From assembly GCA_963800415.1 (NCBI GenBank), contig CAWDBS010000072.1:62001-126000 (forward strand): DNA of 64,000 nucleotides, read 5' to 3'. Of the stretch, positions 31,156-41,383 are shown piece after piece. The DNA comes from Palsa-504 sp963800415. Its GTDB lineage: Bacteria > Actinomycetota > Actinomycetes > Streptosporangiales > Streptosporangiaceae. The position numbers and the translations under genes were made by a program. The notes beneath the pieces were generated by a model. That model was given only the letters and a program-made list of their open reading frames with translations, had not been told where the DNA came from and searched no databases. The stretch's first letter is position 1. Every line of letters begins with the position of its first letter.

Positions 31156-32575
31156 AGTCGTAGTCGAACGGCTGGCCGTTGATGCCGTTGCGTGGCGGTG
31201 CGATCCATGCGGCTATCTTGCCCCGCTGGTGCACCGGTTGCATCAGCGACCGCACGTAGGTCTTGTCCACGTCCGTGGGCAGCCACTCGCCCTGGCGTCG
31301 CTGCCATTCCTCGGCCGAGACCCGCTCGCCGTCCGGCGTGGCCTCGATCCCGTCGAACGCGCCGACCTTGCGGTTGAAGGCGATGTGCGGCAGCTTCAGC
31401 CGCTGCGGCACGCCCCCCTCCGCCAGGATGCGGTTCCACCGCTTGATGCCGCCCTGGCAATCCGAGATGTACTCGCGCCGCAGGTCGGTGTTGAGGCCGA
31501 CCAGCGCCGAAACCTCGGTCTGCCCGATCTCGCCTTCCTCCGACAGCGCCTCCACCATGATCGAGTCGCTGGCGAGCTTGTGGTCGTCCTTGCGCCGGTC
31601 CTCCAGCCACCGGCCCTTGAGCCCGGCGGTGTAGTAGTTCGCCACGTTGGTGGAGGTCTCGCCGCCGAACAGGTCGAGCGACACCGAGTAATGGAAGTTC
31701 AGGTACTTCTGGATCACCGGCAGCGGGATCGCGCCGAGGCCGCCTATGTCGTCGGTGTCATGCTCGCGCATCACCTCGACGGTGCGCTGGACGACCCGGT
31801 CGACGCCGGTGGTGCCCACCATCATGTGGTGTGCCTCTTCCTTGAGCATGAACTCGCAGGTCCGCGACAGCGGGTCGAACGCCGACTCCTTCAGCGTGCC
31901 GAGCTGGTACTTGCCGTCCCGGTCGGTGAAGTAGGTGAACATGAAGAACGAAAGCCAGTCCGGGGTCTCCTCGTTGAACGCGCCCAGGATGCGCGGCGAG
32001 TCGAGACTGCCCGAGTTGCGGTGCAGCAGTTCCTCGGCCTCCTCCCGGCCCTCGCGGCCGAAGTAGGCGTGCAGCAGGTAGACCATCGCCCACAGGTGCC
32101 GGCCTTCCTCGACGTTCACCTGGAACAGGTTGCGCAGGTCGTACAGGCTCGGCGCGGTAGCACCCAGGTTGCGCTGCTGCTCCACCGAGGCGGGCTCGGT
32201 GTCGCCCTGGATCACGATCAGCCGCTGCAGTTCGGCCCGGTACTCTCCCGGCACCTTGTCCCACACCGGCTCGCCCTTGTGCTCGCCGAACCCCACGCGG
32301 CGGCCCGGGTCGCGCTCGGCCAGGAAGATCCCCCAGCGGTACTCCGGCATGGCGACCTGGCCGAACTGCGCCCAGCCGTCCCGGCCGACGTTGACCGCGG
32401 TGCGCAGGTAGACGTCCTGGGTCGGCAGCGTCGGGCCCATGGTCTGCCACCAGGTCAGGAAGTTCGGCTGCCAGGACTCCAGCGCCCGCTGCAGCCGCCG
32501 GTCCTCGTGCAGGCTGACGTTGTTCGGGATCTTCTCGGTGTAGTCGGCGGTTGCTCTGTCATTGTTGGCTGGCAT
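31139..32575 (-). CDS. boxB: Benzoyl-CoA 2,3-epoxidase subunit BoxB
   Basis: ATG 32575; 478 residues, as expected for BoxB. The di-iron ligands are visible in two ExxH-type helices, NVEEGRHLWAMVYLL and MLKEEAHHMMVGTTG. LTWWQTMGPTLPTQDVYLRT, near the N-terminus, and WRLEDR-like segments match the family. BoxB epoxidises benzoyl-CoA with O2 and electrons from the reductase BoxA. BoxA is not in this window, so a reductase must be supplied from elsewhere. It lies four bases after boxC. Confidence 0.93.
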   Translation of the reverse strand: MPANNDRATADYTEKIPNNVSLHEDRRLQRALESWQPNFLTWWQTMGPTLPTQDVYLRTAVNVGRDGWAQFGQVAMPEYRWGIFLAERDPGRRVGFGEHKGEPVWDKVPGEYRAELQRLIVIQGDTEPASVEQQRNLGATAPSLYDLRNLFQVNVEEGRHLWAMVYLLHAYFGREGREEAEELLHRNSGSLDSPRILGAFNEETPDWLSFFMFTYFTDRDGKYQLGTLKESAFDPLSRTCEFMLKEEAHHMMVGTTGVDRVVQRTVEVMREHDTDDIGGLGAIPLPVIQKYLNFHYSVSLDLFGGETSTNVANYYTAGLKGRWLEDRRKDDHKLASDSIMVEALSEEGEIGQTEVSALVGLNTDLRREYISDCQGGIKRWNRILAEGGVPQRLKLPHIAFNRKVGAFDGIEATPDGERVSAEEWQRRQGEWLPTDVDKTYVRSLMQPVHQRGKIAAWIAPPRNGINGQPFDYDYVHLA

Positions 32576-32579
32576 CGGT

Positions 32580-34265
<1,686 letters not shown>

Positions 34266-34291
34266 CGCAGTTCCTCCCTGCCGATGCTCCA

Positions 34292-34332
34292 TACTCTACA
34301 AAACTTGAGTTAAACGTCAAGACTTCGTAGTA
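34292..34332. promoter_or_regulatory. Imperfect palindromic operator between boxC and paaX
   Basis: TACTCTACAAAACTTGA (34292-34308) and TCAAGACTTCGTAGTA (34317-34332) are imperfect inverted repeats around an 8-base centre. The inner arms CTTGA/TCAAG are perfect. It occupies the 100-base divergent interval, where a PaaX-type repressor responsive to an aryl-CoA would bind to control both directions. Confidence 0.55.
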
Positions 34333-34368
34333 TTTTGCTTGCTGGTGATTCGTGGCCGAGAGGGACTG

Positions 34369-35211
34369 ATGACCGAGACCAACCTGGGCGAGCAGCCGAC
34401 CCTGCTGCGCCGCCACGCCGCGGGCACCGACAGCGCCCGCAGCGTGCTGTTCACCGTGCTGGGCGAGCTTGTCCTGCCCACCGGCGGCGAGGCCTGGACG
34501 TCGGCGTTCATCGACGTGTTCGGCCGGCTGGGGGTCGAGGAGAAGGCGGCCAGGCAGGCCCTGATGCGTACCGCGGCCGGCAACTGGCTGAGCTCCGAAC
34601 GGGTCGGACGGCGCACGGTCTGGCGGCTCACTCCGGCCGCCGAACGGCTGCTGCAGGACGGCACCGAGCGCATCTTCGGCTTCACCGCGGTCGCCGCGGA
34701 CTGGAACGGCCGCTGGACGATCGTGATCGCGCGCACGCCGGAAACCGAACGCGCCGCCCGGCATATGCTCAGGACGCGGTTGCGCTGGGCCGGGTTCGGC
34801 AACGTCATGCCCGGGATGTGGCTGAGCCCGCGCAGCGACCGCGGCGACGAGGTACGGCAGATCCTGGCCGAGGCCCGGCTGCCGGACGGCTACCTGTTCA
34901 CGGCCGAATACCAGGGCGGCAGCTCGCTGGCCGCGATGGTCGGCCACGCCTGGGACCTGGACGAACTGGCCCGCGATTACGACGAGTTCATCGGGGCGTT
35001 CAGCGGGCCGGTCAGCCCCGATCCGCTCGTTCGGGTCATCGACCTGGTGCACGCCTGGCGCCGGTTCCCGTGGATCGATCCCGGCCTGCCGGCCCAGTTC
35101 CTGCCCGCGGCCTGGCGCGGCAGCGCGGCCGCCGAGATGTTCGCGCGGCTGCACGCGCAGTGGGCGGACGAGGCGATCGCCGGCTGGAAGCAGCTGCTGG
35201 CCAGGGCATGA
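34369..35211 (+). CDS. paaX: PaaX-family transcriptional regulator
   Basis: ATG 34369 with a GAGAGGG ribosome site; 280 residues. The winged helix (LGVEEKAARQALMRTAAGNW, SSERVGRRTVWRLTPAAERLL) is followed by the central PaaX domain (WTIVIARTPE, RLRWAGFGNVMPGMWLSPR) and the C-terminal domain (FPWIDPGLPAQFLPAAWRGS). PaaX proteins repress phenylacetate-type catabolic genes and are released by aryl-CoA esters. Here the divergent box operon suggests that benzoyl-CoA is the effector. Confidence 0.88.
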   Translation: MTETNLGEQPTLLRRHAAGTDSARSVLFTVLGELVLPTGGEAWTSAFIDVFGRLGVEEKAARQALMRTAAGNWLSSERVGRRTVWRLTPAAERLLQDGTERIFGFTAVAADWNGRWTIVIARTPETERAARHMLRTRLRWAGFGNVMPGMWLSPRSDRGDEVRQILAEARLPDGYLFTAEYQGGSSLAAMVGHAWDLDELARDYDEFIGAFSGPVSPDPLVRVIDLVHAWRRFPWIDPGLPAQFLPAAWRGSAAAEMFARLHAQWADEAIAGWKQLLARA

Positions 35212-35385
35212 GCTCCGCTGGCTAGGTCAAGAGCGGGGCCAGCCGCGAGGTAACAGTTCTCTTACCCTACTATCAGACCTGTATTAAAACGGCGAGTCCG
35301 GGCTCTATCAGGTGACTCGATGTCGTTCTTGGACTGATCGGGTATTAACGCACCATCGCAGCAATTCGTTGATGGGGGATTCACC

Positions 35386-36987
35386 ATGCGACATGCGTCC
35401 CTGTTTGGCGTGGCTCTCATCCTGGCCATCGCGGGCTGCACAAGTCCGGCCGCCCAGCACGCGATCACGGCGAGCCCGACCGGCAGCTCTTCGGGTCCAG
35501 GGGCGGCGGGCCAGGGACCGAGCGTGCTGCTCGTCTGCAACGGCAGCACCGTCCGGTGCCCGGCGCTGCCGCACTCAGCCGGGCCTTACTACCGCACCGT
35601 CCAGAGTGCCGTCGACGCCGCGCGCTCCGGCGACTGGATACTCATCTATCCCGGCGTTTATCACGAGAAGAGCAGGCAGTGGCCGACCGCGGGGGTCTGG
35701 ATACAAAAGCCGAACCTGCACATCCGCGGAATGGACCGCAACCGGGTGATCATCGACGGCAGCAACGGCACCGCCGCGCAGCCGTGCCCGTCGGCCGCCG
35801 CCCAGCAGGATTTCACGCCGCGTGACGGGATCGTGGTAACGAAGGTCAGCGGAGTCACGATCCAGAACCTGACCGTGTGCGATTACCTGGCCGGAGACGG
35901 CGACCACGGTGACGAGATCTGGTGGAATGGCGGCGACACTACCGGCACCATTAACCTGGGCTCCTACTCCGGGTCATACCTGACCGCGACATCGCAGTAC
36001 GCGCCGCCGAAGATGAACAGCCCGCAGCTGGCCCAGTACGGGATCTTCGTCAGCAACTCCAGCGGCCCGGGACTTATCACGAACTCGTACGCCAGCAACA
36101 TGGCCGATGCGGCCTACTATGTGGGCGCGTGCCGCCAGATCTGCGATACCACGCTCGCGAACGACACCGGGGTCAACTCCGACCTCGGGTATTCCGGCAC
36201 GAACGCGGGCGGACAGCTGGTCATCAAGAACTCGTTGTTCCGGCAGAACCGGGCCGGCATAGCGCCGAACTCGGAGAACAACGACGACGCGCCGCCGCCG
36301 CAGGACGGTCGTTGCCCGGGCAGCGCCACGAGGTCCTGCACGATCATCGAGGGCAACACGATCGAGGCGAACAACAACGCGAACGCGCCGGGTAACGGAG
36401 CCATCGCGCCCGTCGGAGTCGGCATCCAGCTAGTGGGGGGCTCGTATGACACGGTGGCCCGCAACGTCATCGCGGATCAGGGTGCCTGGGGGATACTCGT
36501 CAGCGACAACGCCGACCCGGAGCAGCCGCCGCCAGGCACGCACTGCCAGGGCGGCATCCAGAACAAGCCGCTACCCAAGTTCTGCCTGTTCCAGGCGCGC
36601 GGCAATCTGGTCTATTCGAACGTGTTCAGCGGCGTCGGGAAATTCGGCAACCCCACGAACTCTGACCTGGCTACCCTGACCCTGGGGTCGTACACGCCGC
36701 GGAACTGCTTCTACCACAACGTCGACCTCGGTGGCCCGCTGACCTCCGCGCCCGCCGGCATCGAGAGCGCAAGCGTGGACGGGCAGCCCTGCGGGGGGCC
36801 TGGCAACGGCAACGATCCGTCGTTGACCAACCAGCTTATCTGCGCCACCGGGTTCACCACCTGCCCGGTGCCGCCCGATCAGGCGAGATACCCGAAGCAG
36901 ACGCGCACCGTGATGCTGCCGCTGCCCCAGCTACCGAGCATGCCGAAGCCCTGCGCGGGCGTGCCGGGGAACGCATTCTGCCCGTGA
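35386..36987 (+). CDS. Secreted lipoprotein with a right-handed parallel beta-helix
   Basis: The protein has 533 residues. The signal peptide ends in a lipobox (LAIAGC), giving a lipid-anchored Cys around residue 18. A Ser/Gly/Pro-rich linker precedes YRTVQSAVDAARSGDWILIY and GVTIQNLTVCDYLAGDG. After these come Asn-rich coils such as IIEGNTIEANNNANAPGNG and ARNVIADQGAWGILVSDN. These are typical of pectate-lyase-like beta-helices that bind or cleave polysaccharides. Many Cys pairs suggest disulfides. The C-terminus is Pro-rich. The substrate is unknown. Confidence 0.85.
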   Translation: MRHASLFGVALILAIAGCTSPAAQHAITASPTGSSSGPGAAGQGPSVLLVCNGSTVRCPALPHSAGPYYRTVQSAVDAARSGDWILIYPGVYHEKSRQWPTAGVWIQKPNLHIRGMDRNRVIIDGSNGTAAQPCPSAAAQQDFTPRDGIVVTKVSGVTIQNLTVCDYLAGDGDHGDEIWWNGGDTTGTINLGSYSGSYLTATSQYAPPKMNSPQLAQYGIFVSNSSGPGLITNSYASNMADAAYYVGACRQICDTTLANDTGVNSDLGYSGTNAGGQLVIKNSLFRQNRAGIAPNSENNDDAPPPQDGRCPGSATRSCTIIEGNTIEANNNANAPGNGAIAPVGVGIQLVGGSYDTVARNVIADQGAWGILVSDNADPEQPPPGTHCQGGIQNKPLPKFCLFQARGNLVYSNVFSGVGKFGNPTNSDLATLTLGSYTPRNCFYHNVDLGGPLTSAPAGIESASVDGQPCGGPGNGNDPSLTNQLICATGFTTCPVPPDQARYPKQTRTVMLPLPQLPSMPKPCAGVPGNAFCP

Positions 36988-37096
36988 CCAGCGTCATGCG
37001 AGGGGCCAGGGCTCGGCCCGGCCGACAAAGGCCAGGAAGCGCTCCCCGGGCGAAGCAGCGGCGCCGACGGGGATCTCCGCCGCATACTGACGCGGA

Positions 37097-37825
37097 TCAC
37101 GGCCGGGACCAACGACTGCCCGTGCGGCCTCCAGGGCTACTCCGCCCAGTTAACGCGGCTATCACCCGTCTTGGAGCTGCGTTTCCCCCCAGGTAGCGAA
37201 GCACGGCCAGGACACGGCGGTTGTCGCTCTCGCCGGGCGGCAGGCCGAGCTTGGCGAAGATGCTGGCCACGTGCTTCTCCACCGCACCGCCCGAGACCAC
37301 CAGTTCGGCAGCGATCCCGGCGTTCGACCGGCCCTCGGCCATCAGCGCCAGCACCTGACGCTCCCGCGGGGTCAGCGTGGCCAGGCCGCCTCGCTGCCTG
37401 CTGGCCCGGAACAGCTGGCTGACCACCTCCGGGTCCAGGGCGGTCCCGCCGTCGGCCACCCGCTGCAGCGCCGCGCTGAACTCCGCCACGTTGGCGACCC
37501 GGTCCTTGAGCAGGTAGCCGACTCCCGCCGCGCCGCCCTCGAGCAGCTGCGCGCTGTAGGAGGTCTCGATGTACTGGGAGAACATCAGCACGCCGGTGCC
37601 GGGAAAGTCATGGCGCAGCCTCAAGGCCGCCCGCAGCCCCTCGTCGGTGTGCGACGGGGGCATCCGGATGTCGACCACGGCGACGTCCGGGCGGTGGTCG
37701 GCCACCGCGGCCAGCAGAGCGTCCCCGTCGGACACCGCGGCACAGATCGAGTGCCCGCGGTCCTCGAGCAGCCTGGTCAGTCCTTCCCGGAGCAGCGCGG
37801 CGTCTTCCGCGATCACGACCCGCAT
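37097..37825 (-). CDS. NarL/LuxR-type response regulator
   Basis: The protein has 242 residues. Receiver domain: RVVIAEDAALLREGLTRLLE with phospho-acceptor Asp in VAVVDIRMPPSHTDEG and the conserved Lys in YLLKDRV. LuxR HTH: LTPRERQVLALMAEGRSNAG followed by GAVEKHVASIFAKLGLPPGE. Homology would normally stop at VLAVLRYLG. About 30 extra Arg/Gly-rich residues follow. It lies 26 bases after its partner kinase on the same strand. Confidence 0.9.
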   Translation of the reverse strand: MRVVIAEDAALLREGLTRLLEDRGHSICAAVSDGDALLAAVADHRPDVAVVDIRMPPSHTDEGLRAALRLRHDFPGTGVLMFSQYIETSYSAQLLEGGAAGVGYLLKDRVANVAEFSAALQRVADGGTALDPEVVSQLFRASRQRGGLATLTPRERQVLALMAEGRSNAGIAAELVVSGGAVEKHVASIFAKLGLPPGESDNRRVLAVLRYLGGNAAPRRVIAALTGRSSPGGRTGSRWSRP

Positions 37826-37851
37826 CAGTTTCTCCTCAGGCTCCCTGTGTT

Positions 37852-39270
37852 TCAGGCACGGAGCGGCAGCTCGACGGTCACCGTGGTCGGGCCGCCCGCC
37901 GGGCTGACCACGTCGATCCGCCCGTCCACCGTGGATACGCGTTCGGCCAGCCCGGCGAGCCCGCTCTCCCGTGCTTGCTTAGACCCGAGTGCTTGCTTAG
38001 ACCCGAGTGCTTGCTTAGACCCGAGTGCTTGCTTAGACCCAGGTTGTGCTTGCCCAGATCCGGGTGCCGCGCCCGCGCCGCCGATGCCGTCGTCGCTGAC
38101 TTCAAGGCGAAGCAACCCGGTCCGTTCGGTATCGATCTTGATCTTGATCTGATTGGCGTAGCTGTGCTTGGTCGCGTTGGCGATCAGCTCGGCCGCGCAG
38201 AAGTAGGCGATGGTCTCGATCGCGGGCGCCGGCCGCGGGCCGATGTCGGCGGTGACCGACGCGGGGATCGCGCTGCTGCCGGCCAGGGTGGCCAGCGCGC
38301 TGGCCAGGCCGCTGTCCAGCACCGGCGGGTGGATACCGCGGGCCAGATCCCGCAGGTCGGCCAGGGCGTCCACCGCGTTCCGGTGCGCGGCGTCGATCAG
38401 TTCCCTGACGGTGGCGTGGTCGGACCGCTCGTCGTCTTCCAGCTTCTCACGGGCCATGCCCAGGTTCATGGCCAGCGCGGCCAGCCGCATCTGGGCGCCG
38501 TCGTGCAGGTCCCGCTCGACCCGGCGCAGCGCCGCGGCGGAGTCCTCCACCGCCAGCGTCCTGGTCCGCTCGAGTTCGCTGACCCGCTCGGCCATGCTGC
38601 TCGGCCCGAGCAGGCTGCGGACCAGCGCCTGGTCCCCCGCGGTGATCCCGCGGGCGACCCACGCCCCGGCCACCAGGCAGACCGCGCCGACCAGGGCGGC
38701 GAGAGAGGTGCCCGGCCAGCTGTAGATCTTAAGACCTCCGCCGAACGGGAAGGGTTGCAGCGCCACCAGCGGAGAAAGATCGCCTCCCGCGTGGTGGCGG
38801 AACAACGGCCAGATCAGCGGATAACACAGGTCCGCCAGCCCGCAGGCGATGAGCACGACCGCATAGATCTGCACGAATGCCACCGGCAGCTTGACCAGGC
38901 TGTACCAGACCCCCCGCCAGGCCGCCCGGTCCCGCAGCCGCCGGTCCAGGCGGCCGAGGATCCCGGTGCCCGGCTGGAATCGCAGCGGGGCCTCGACCTG
39001 CTGGTCGAGCAGCCGGCTGCTCAGCCATCGGTGCAGCGAGCCGAGCCGCCGGGAAAGCCGCAGGGTCAAGGTGATCAGCAGCAGGCCGACCACGGTGCCG
39101 AGAACCGACGCGGAGATGGTCAGGCCGAACGCGAGCAGCACCACGATGACGCAGAACCCGGCAACCCCCGCCAGCCCGCCGGCGCCGCAGTACAGCAGCT
39201 CACGACGGGTCCGGCGGGTGAGCGGGGCACTCAGGATGATGCCCGCTACCCGCCGGATCTCCTCTTCCAT
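37852..39270 (-). CDS. Sensor histidine kinase with a repeat-expanded ATP lid
   Basis: The protein has 472 residues. An N-terminal 'sensor' membrane domain holds about four helices between residues 25 and 220. The HisKA_3 box ALRRVERDLHDGAQMRLAAL carries the phosphorylated His, and HATPase_c motifs are ELIANATKHSYAN (N-box) and DDGIGG. Normally the G-box follows within about 10 residues. Here GSGQAQPG and four copies of SKQALG/SKQARE are inserted before SGLAGLAERV. This lengthens the ATP lid by about 25 residues. The kinase belongs with the downstream regulator, and a stub of an ABC gene lies upstream. Confidence 0.88.
   Translation of the reverse strand: MEEEIRRVAGIILSAPLTRRTRRELLYCGAGGLAGVAGFCVIVVLLAFGLTISASVLGTVVGLLLITLTLRLSRRLGSLHRWLSSRLLDQQVEAPLRFQPGTGILGRLDRRLRDRAAWRGVWYSLVKLPVAFVQIYAVVLIACGLADLCYPLIWPLFRHHAGGDLSPLVALQPFPFGGGLKIYSWPGTSLAALVGAVCLVAGAWVARGITAGDQALVRSLLGPSSMAERVSELERTRTLAVEDSAAALRRVERDLHDGAQMRLAALAMNLGMAREKLEDDERSDHATVRELIDAAHRNAVDALADLRDLARGIHPPVLDSGLASALATLAGSSAIPASVTADIGPRPAPAIETIAYFCAAELIANATKHSYANQIKIKIDTERTGLLRLEVSDDGIGGAGAAPGSGQAQPGSKQALGSKQALGSKQALGSKQARESGLAGLAERVSTVDGRIDVVSPAGGPTTVTVELPLRA
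37971..38042 (+). repeat. 18-bp in-frame tandem repeat inside the kinase ATPase domain
   Basis: The unit GTGCTTGCTTAGACCCGA is repeated four times without a gap; only the last bases of the fourth copy differ. Read on the minus strand it encodes SKQALG-type hexapeptides. Being a multiple of three it preserves the frame, so copy-number change would vary the length of the ATP lid without killing the gene. Confidence 0.95.
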
Positions 39271-39287
39271 GGACCTTATTGTCCCTG

Positions 39288-39419
39288 TTACGTGATCGCG
39301 AGCACGCCGAGGTAGTCCTGGCCGTCGATCCGCACCGTGCCGGGGCGGACGTCGAAGCTGAGGTTGTCCACGGCGGTCGTGGGGCCGTAGCGCTTGACCA
39401 GGCCGCGTGCCTCGATCAT
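39288..39419 (-). pseudogene. ABC transporter ATP-binding protein stub lacking Walker A
   Basis: ATG 39419 has a good GAGGG ribosome site. The 43-residue frame reads MIEARGLVKRYGPTTAVDNL, then SFDVRPGTVRIDGQDY, and ends soon after. The first part is the N-terminus of a drug/antibiotic-type ABC ATPase. Residues TVRIDGQDY normally lie about 35 residues later, after the Walker A and first helix. An in-frame deletion between GTV codons has removed the nucleotide-binding loop, and the rest of the gene is absent. NarL-type two-component pairs often control such transporters. Confidence 0.7.
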
Positions 39420-39620
39420 GAGAAACCCTCCAGTTGGTCGGAGCGGGCCCGGCCCCCGTCAGGCGGGCACGCTCGCCGGTGAATAAGCACTGCGTCTGGT
39501 GTTCACGCTACGGATCAGGCGCCCCGCGCAGAACGCGGCCAACACCCCTCTTGGGGGTGGGGTTTCCCCCACGTACCGGTCCGCGCCGCCGGCACCTTGC
39601 TGCTGGCACAGCCAGGGCTG

Positions 39621-40505
39621 TTACCAGCGGTGCGTCGTGGCGTAGGAGTGGTTGACGATGACCTCGGTGTCCTCGGGCGGCTGGTACACCGACTGCACCG
39701 CGACCCGGCCGGGACCCCACAGCCTGACCCAGATGCTGCGGTAGCTCCACCGGTTGTGCCAGAAGGCGAAACCCATGTTCCGCGGGTACTCCAGGTGCAG
39801 CGCCATCCGCACCGACACGTCCCGGTACAGCAGGGAACTCGGCTGGATCAGCAGGGTCTGGCCCTGTTGCAGGTCGCGGACGAATACGTTGCCCGGCGCG
39901 TGCAGCAGCAGCAGGCCGGGTGCCCCCTGCGCGCCGAACACGTCACCGTACTGCCCCATCGGGTAGTGCATCTCCCGGTCGTCGGAGTCCTGGCCGGTCT
40001 CATACCAGACGTCCGACGGGTACCAGTCGTACTTGATGTTGCCGGTGGCACACAGAAAGCGGTGCTCACGGACCCAGATCTGCTGGCTGTGCTGCAGCGG
40101 CAGCGCCACGACCTCGCCCGCGTGGTTGTCCGACAGCGCGACATGCCCGGGACCGCGGGCCTGCACCATGACCAGCGGCAGCCCGGCCATCTGGCGGTTC
40201 CACCCGCCGCGCATCGGCATGTTGGTCAGCCTGGTCTGCGGCTCGGTCCACAGCAGCACGTGGTGGGAGAAGTAGATCCAGTCTTCGGGTGCGAGGCTGA
40301 ACTCCGCGGCCGGGACGGTGGTGCCGGCGATCTGGACGTGCGACTGGCCGAACTGCAGCCGTGCCATGTCCTTGATCGGCGGCTGCTCGACCCAGCCGGA
40401 GTCGCTGACCGAGGATCTTATGTCGACCGGCGCCCCGCACAGCGGGCAGGTGGGCGCGTTCGGGTCGCTCGGCTGCCTGCAGTACCGGCAGATGTAGGTG
40501 TTCAT
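39621..40505 (-). CDS. AIM24-family protein with an N-terminal zinc ribbon
   Basis: The protein has 294 residues. A zinc ribbon (CRYCRQPSDPNAPTCPLCGA) is followed by VSDSGWVEQPPIKDMARLQF and the AIM24 beta-rich domain. In that domain are EDWIYFSHHVLLWTEPQTRL, GPGHVALSDNHAGEVVALPL and GNVFVRDLQQGQTLLIQPSS. AIM24-like proteins are beta-sandwiches linked to membrane organisation in mitochondria, and their bacterial role is unknown. It is six bases downstream of its paralogue, with which it shares the ribbon and the SDSGW linker. Confidence 0.85.
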   Translation of the reverse strand: MNTYICRYCRQPSDPNAPTCPLCGAPVDIRSSVSDSGWVEQPPIKDMARLQFGQSHVQIAGTTVPAAEFSLAPEDWIYFSHHVLLWTEPQTRLTNMPMRGGWNRQMAGLPLVMVQARGPGHVALSDNHAGEVVALPLQHSQQIWVREHRFLCATGNIKYDWYPSDVWYETGQDSDDREMHYPMGQYGDVFGAQGAPGLLLLHAPGNVFVRDLQQGQTLLIQPSSLLYRDVSVRMALHLEYPRNMGFAFWHNRWSYRSIWVRLWGPGRVAVQSVYQPPEDTEVIVNHSYATTHRW

Positions 40506-40511
40506 GGCGGC

Positions 40512-41303
40512 TCAGTCCGCGTGGTGGTGGACGTACATCGACTGGATACCGACCCGGCCGGGGCCGGTCATCTCGGCGAGGTACATGCCCTGCCGCAGAA
40601 ACCCCGTCTTCAGCGGCATCTGCACCGCCTGCATCTGCACCGTGGAGTCCTTGTACAACAACCCGCCCGGCTCGACCAGGATCTTCTCACCCGGCCGCAG
40701 CGTCCGCTCGAGCACGTCGCCGTTCCCGTGCAGCATCAGCATGCCCGGGTAGCCAGCCGTGACGAACCGGTCTATGTACATGCCGTTGCCGCCGTGCAGG
40801 AGGTTGACCAGCCCCTTGATCCGGATGAAGGAGTACTGGACGCTGTGCGAGGCCACCAGGAACGCGTGCTCGCGGACGTCCAGCTCCATGCCGGGGTGCA
40901 GCGGCAGCACGACGAGCTCGCCCGGCGCGTTGCGGGAGAACGCGATGCGGCCCGGGCCGTTGGCCACGGTCACGATGTGCGGCATGCCGCCGATCGAGCG
41001 CTTCATCCCGCCGCCCGTGTTCAGCGACGAGAGCGGGACCGTCTCGTCCTTCCACAGCAGCACGTGATGTTCGAAGTAGACGCCGTCCTGCGGATGCAGG
41101 TTGATCTCGGCGACGGGGACGAGCTCGCCCTCGACCTGGCAGGTGCTGCCGGAGAACTGGAACTCGGTCATGTCACGCAGCCGGGGCGCCTCGCGCCAGC
41201 CGGAATCGCTGACCTTGTCCTTGACGTCGAGGGGGGCGCCGCACATCTGGCAGCTAGTGGTGCCTGGCTGGTTCTGGGCGTGGCACCACTGGCACTGGAT
41301 CAT
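40512..41303 (-). CDS. AIM24-family protein with an N-terminal zinc ribbon (paralogue)
   Basis: ATG 41303; 263 residues. The zinc ribbon CQWCHAQNQPGTTSCQMCGA, linker VSDSGWREAPRLRDMTEFQF and AIM24 domain (VYFEHHVLLWKDETVPLSSL, GPGRIAFSRNAPGELVVLPL, GDVLERTLRPGEKILVEPGG) parallel the downstream gene. The two arose by duplication. It is divergent from the SPFH gene, with 80 bases between the starts, so the locus likely shares a promoter region. Confidence 0.85.
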   Translation of the reverse strand: MIQCQWCHAQNQPGTTSCQMCGAPLDVKDKVSDSGWREAPRLRDMTEFQFSGSTCQVEGELVPVAEINLHPQDGVYFEHHVLLWKDETVPLSSLNTGGGMKRSIGGMPHIVTVANGPGRIAFSRNAPGELVVLPLHPGMELDVREHAFLVASHSVQYSFIRIKGLVNLLHGGNGMYIDRFVTAGYPGMLMLHGNGDVLERTLRPGEKILVEPGGLLYKDSTVQMQAVQMPLKTGFLRQGMYLAEMTGPGRVGIQSMYVHHHAD

Positions 41304-41383
41304 CTCCACGCTCGGAAGATAGCAGGAAAGGACCTCTGACAACGCCTTATGCCGCAATCGAGAGAACCGGTATGGTTCTGTGC

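Noticed and set aside
37975..39315. Plus-strand frame across the histidine kinase
   Set aside because: It is an antisense shadow; the repeats translate here to a monotonous LLRPEC peptide with no homology.
39540..39580. Terminator at the GGGGG/CCCCC stretch before the AIM24 genes
   Set aside because: G/C runs can pair in several weak ways, but no clean stem or U-tract is present on the needed strand.
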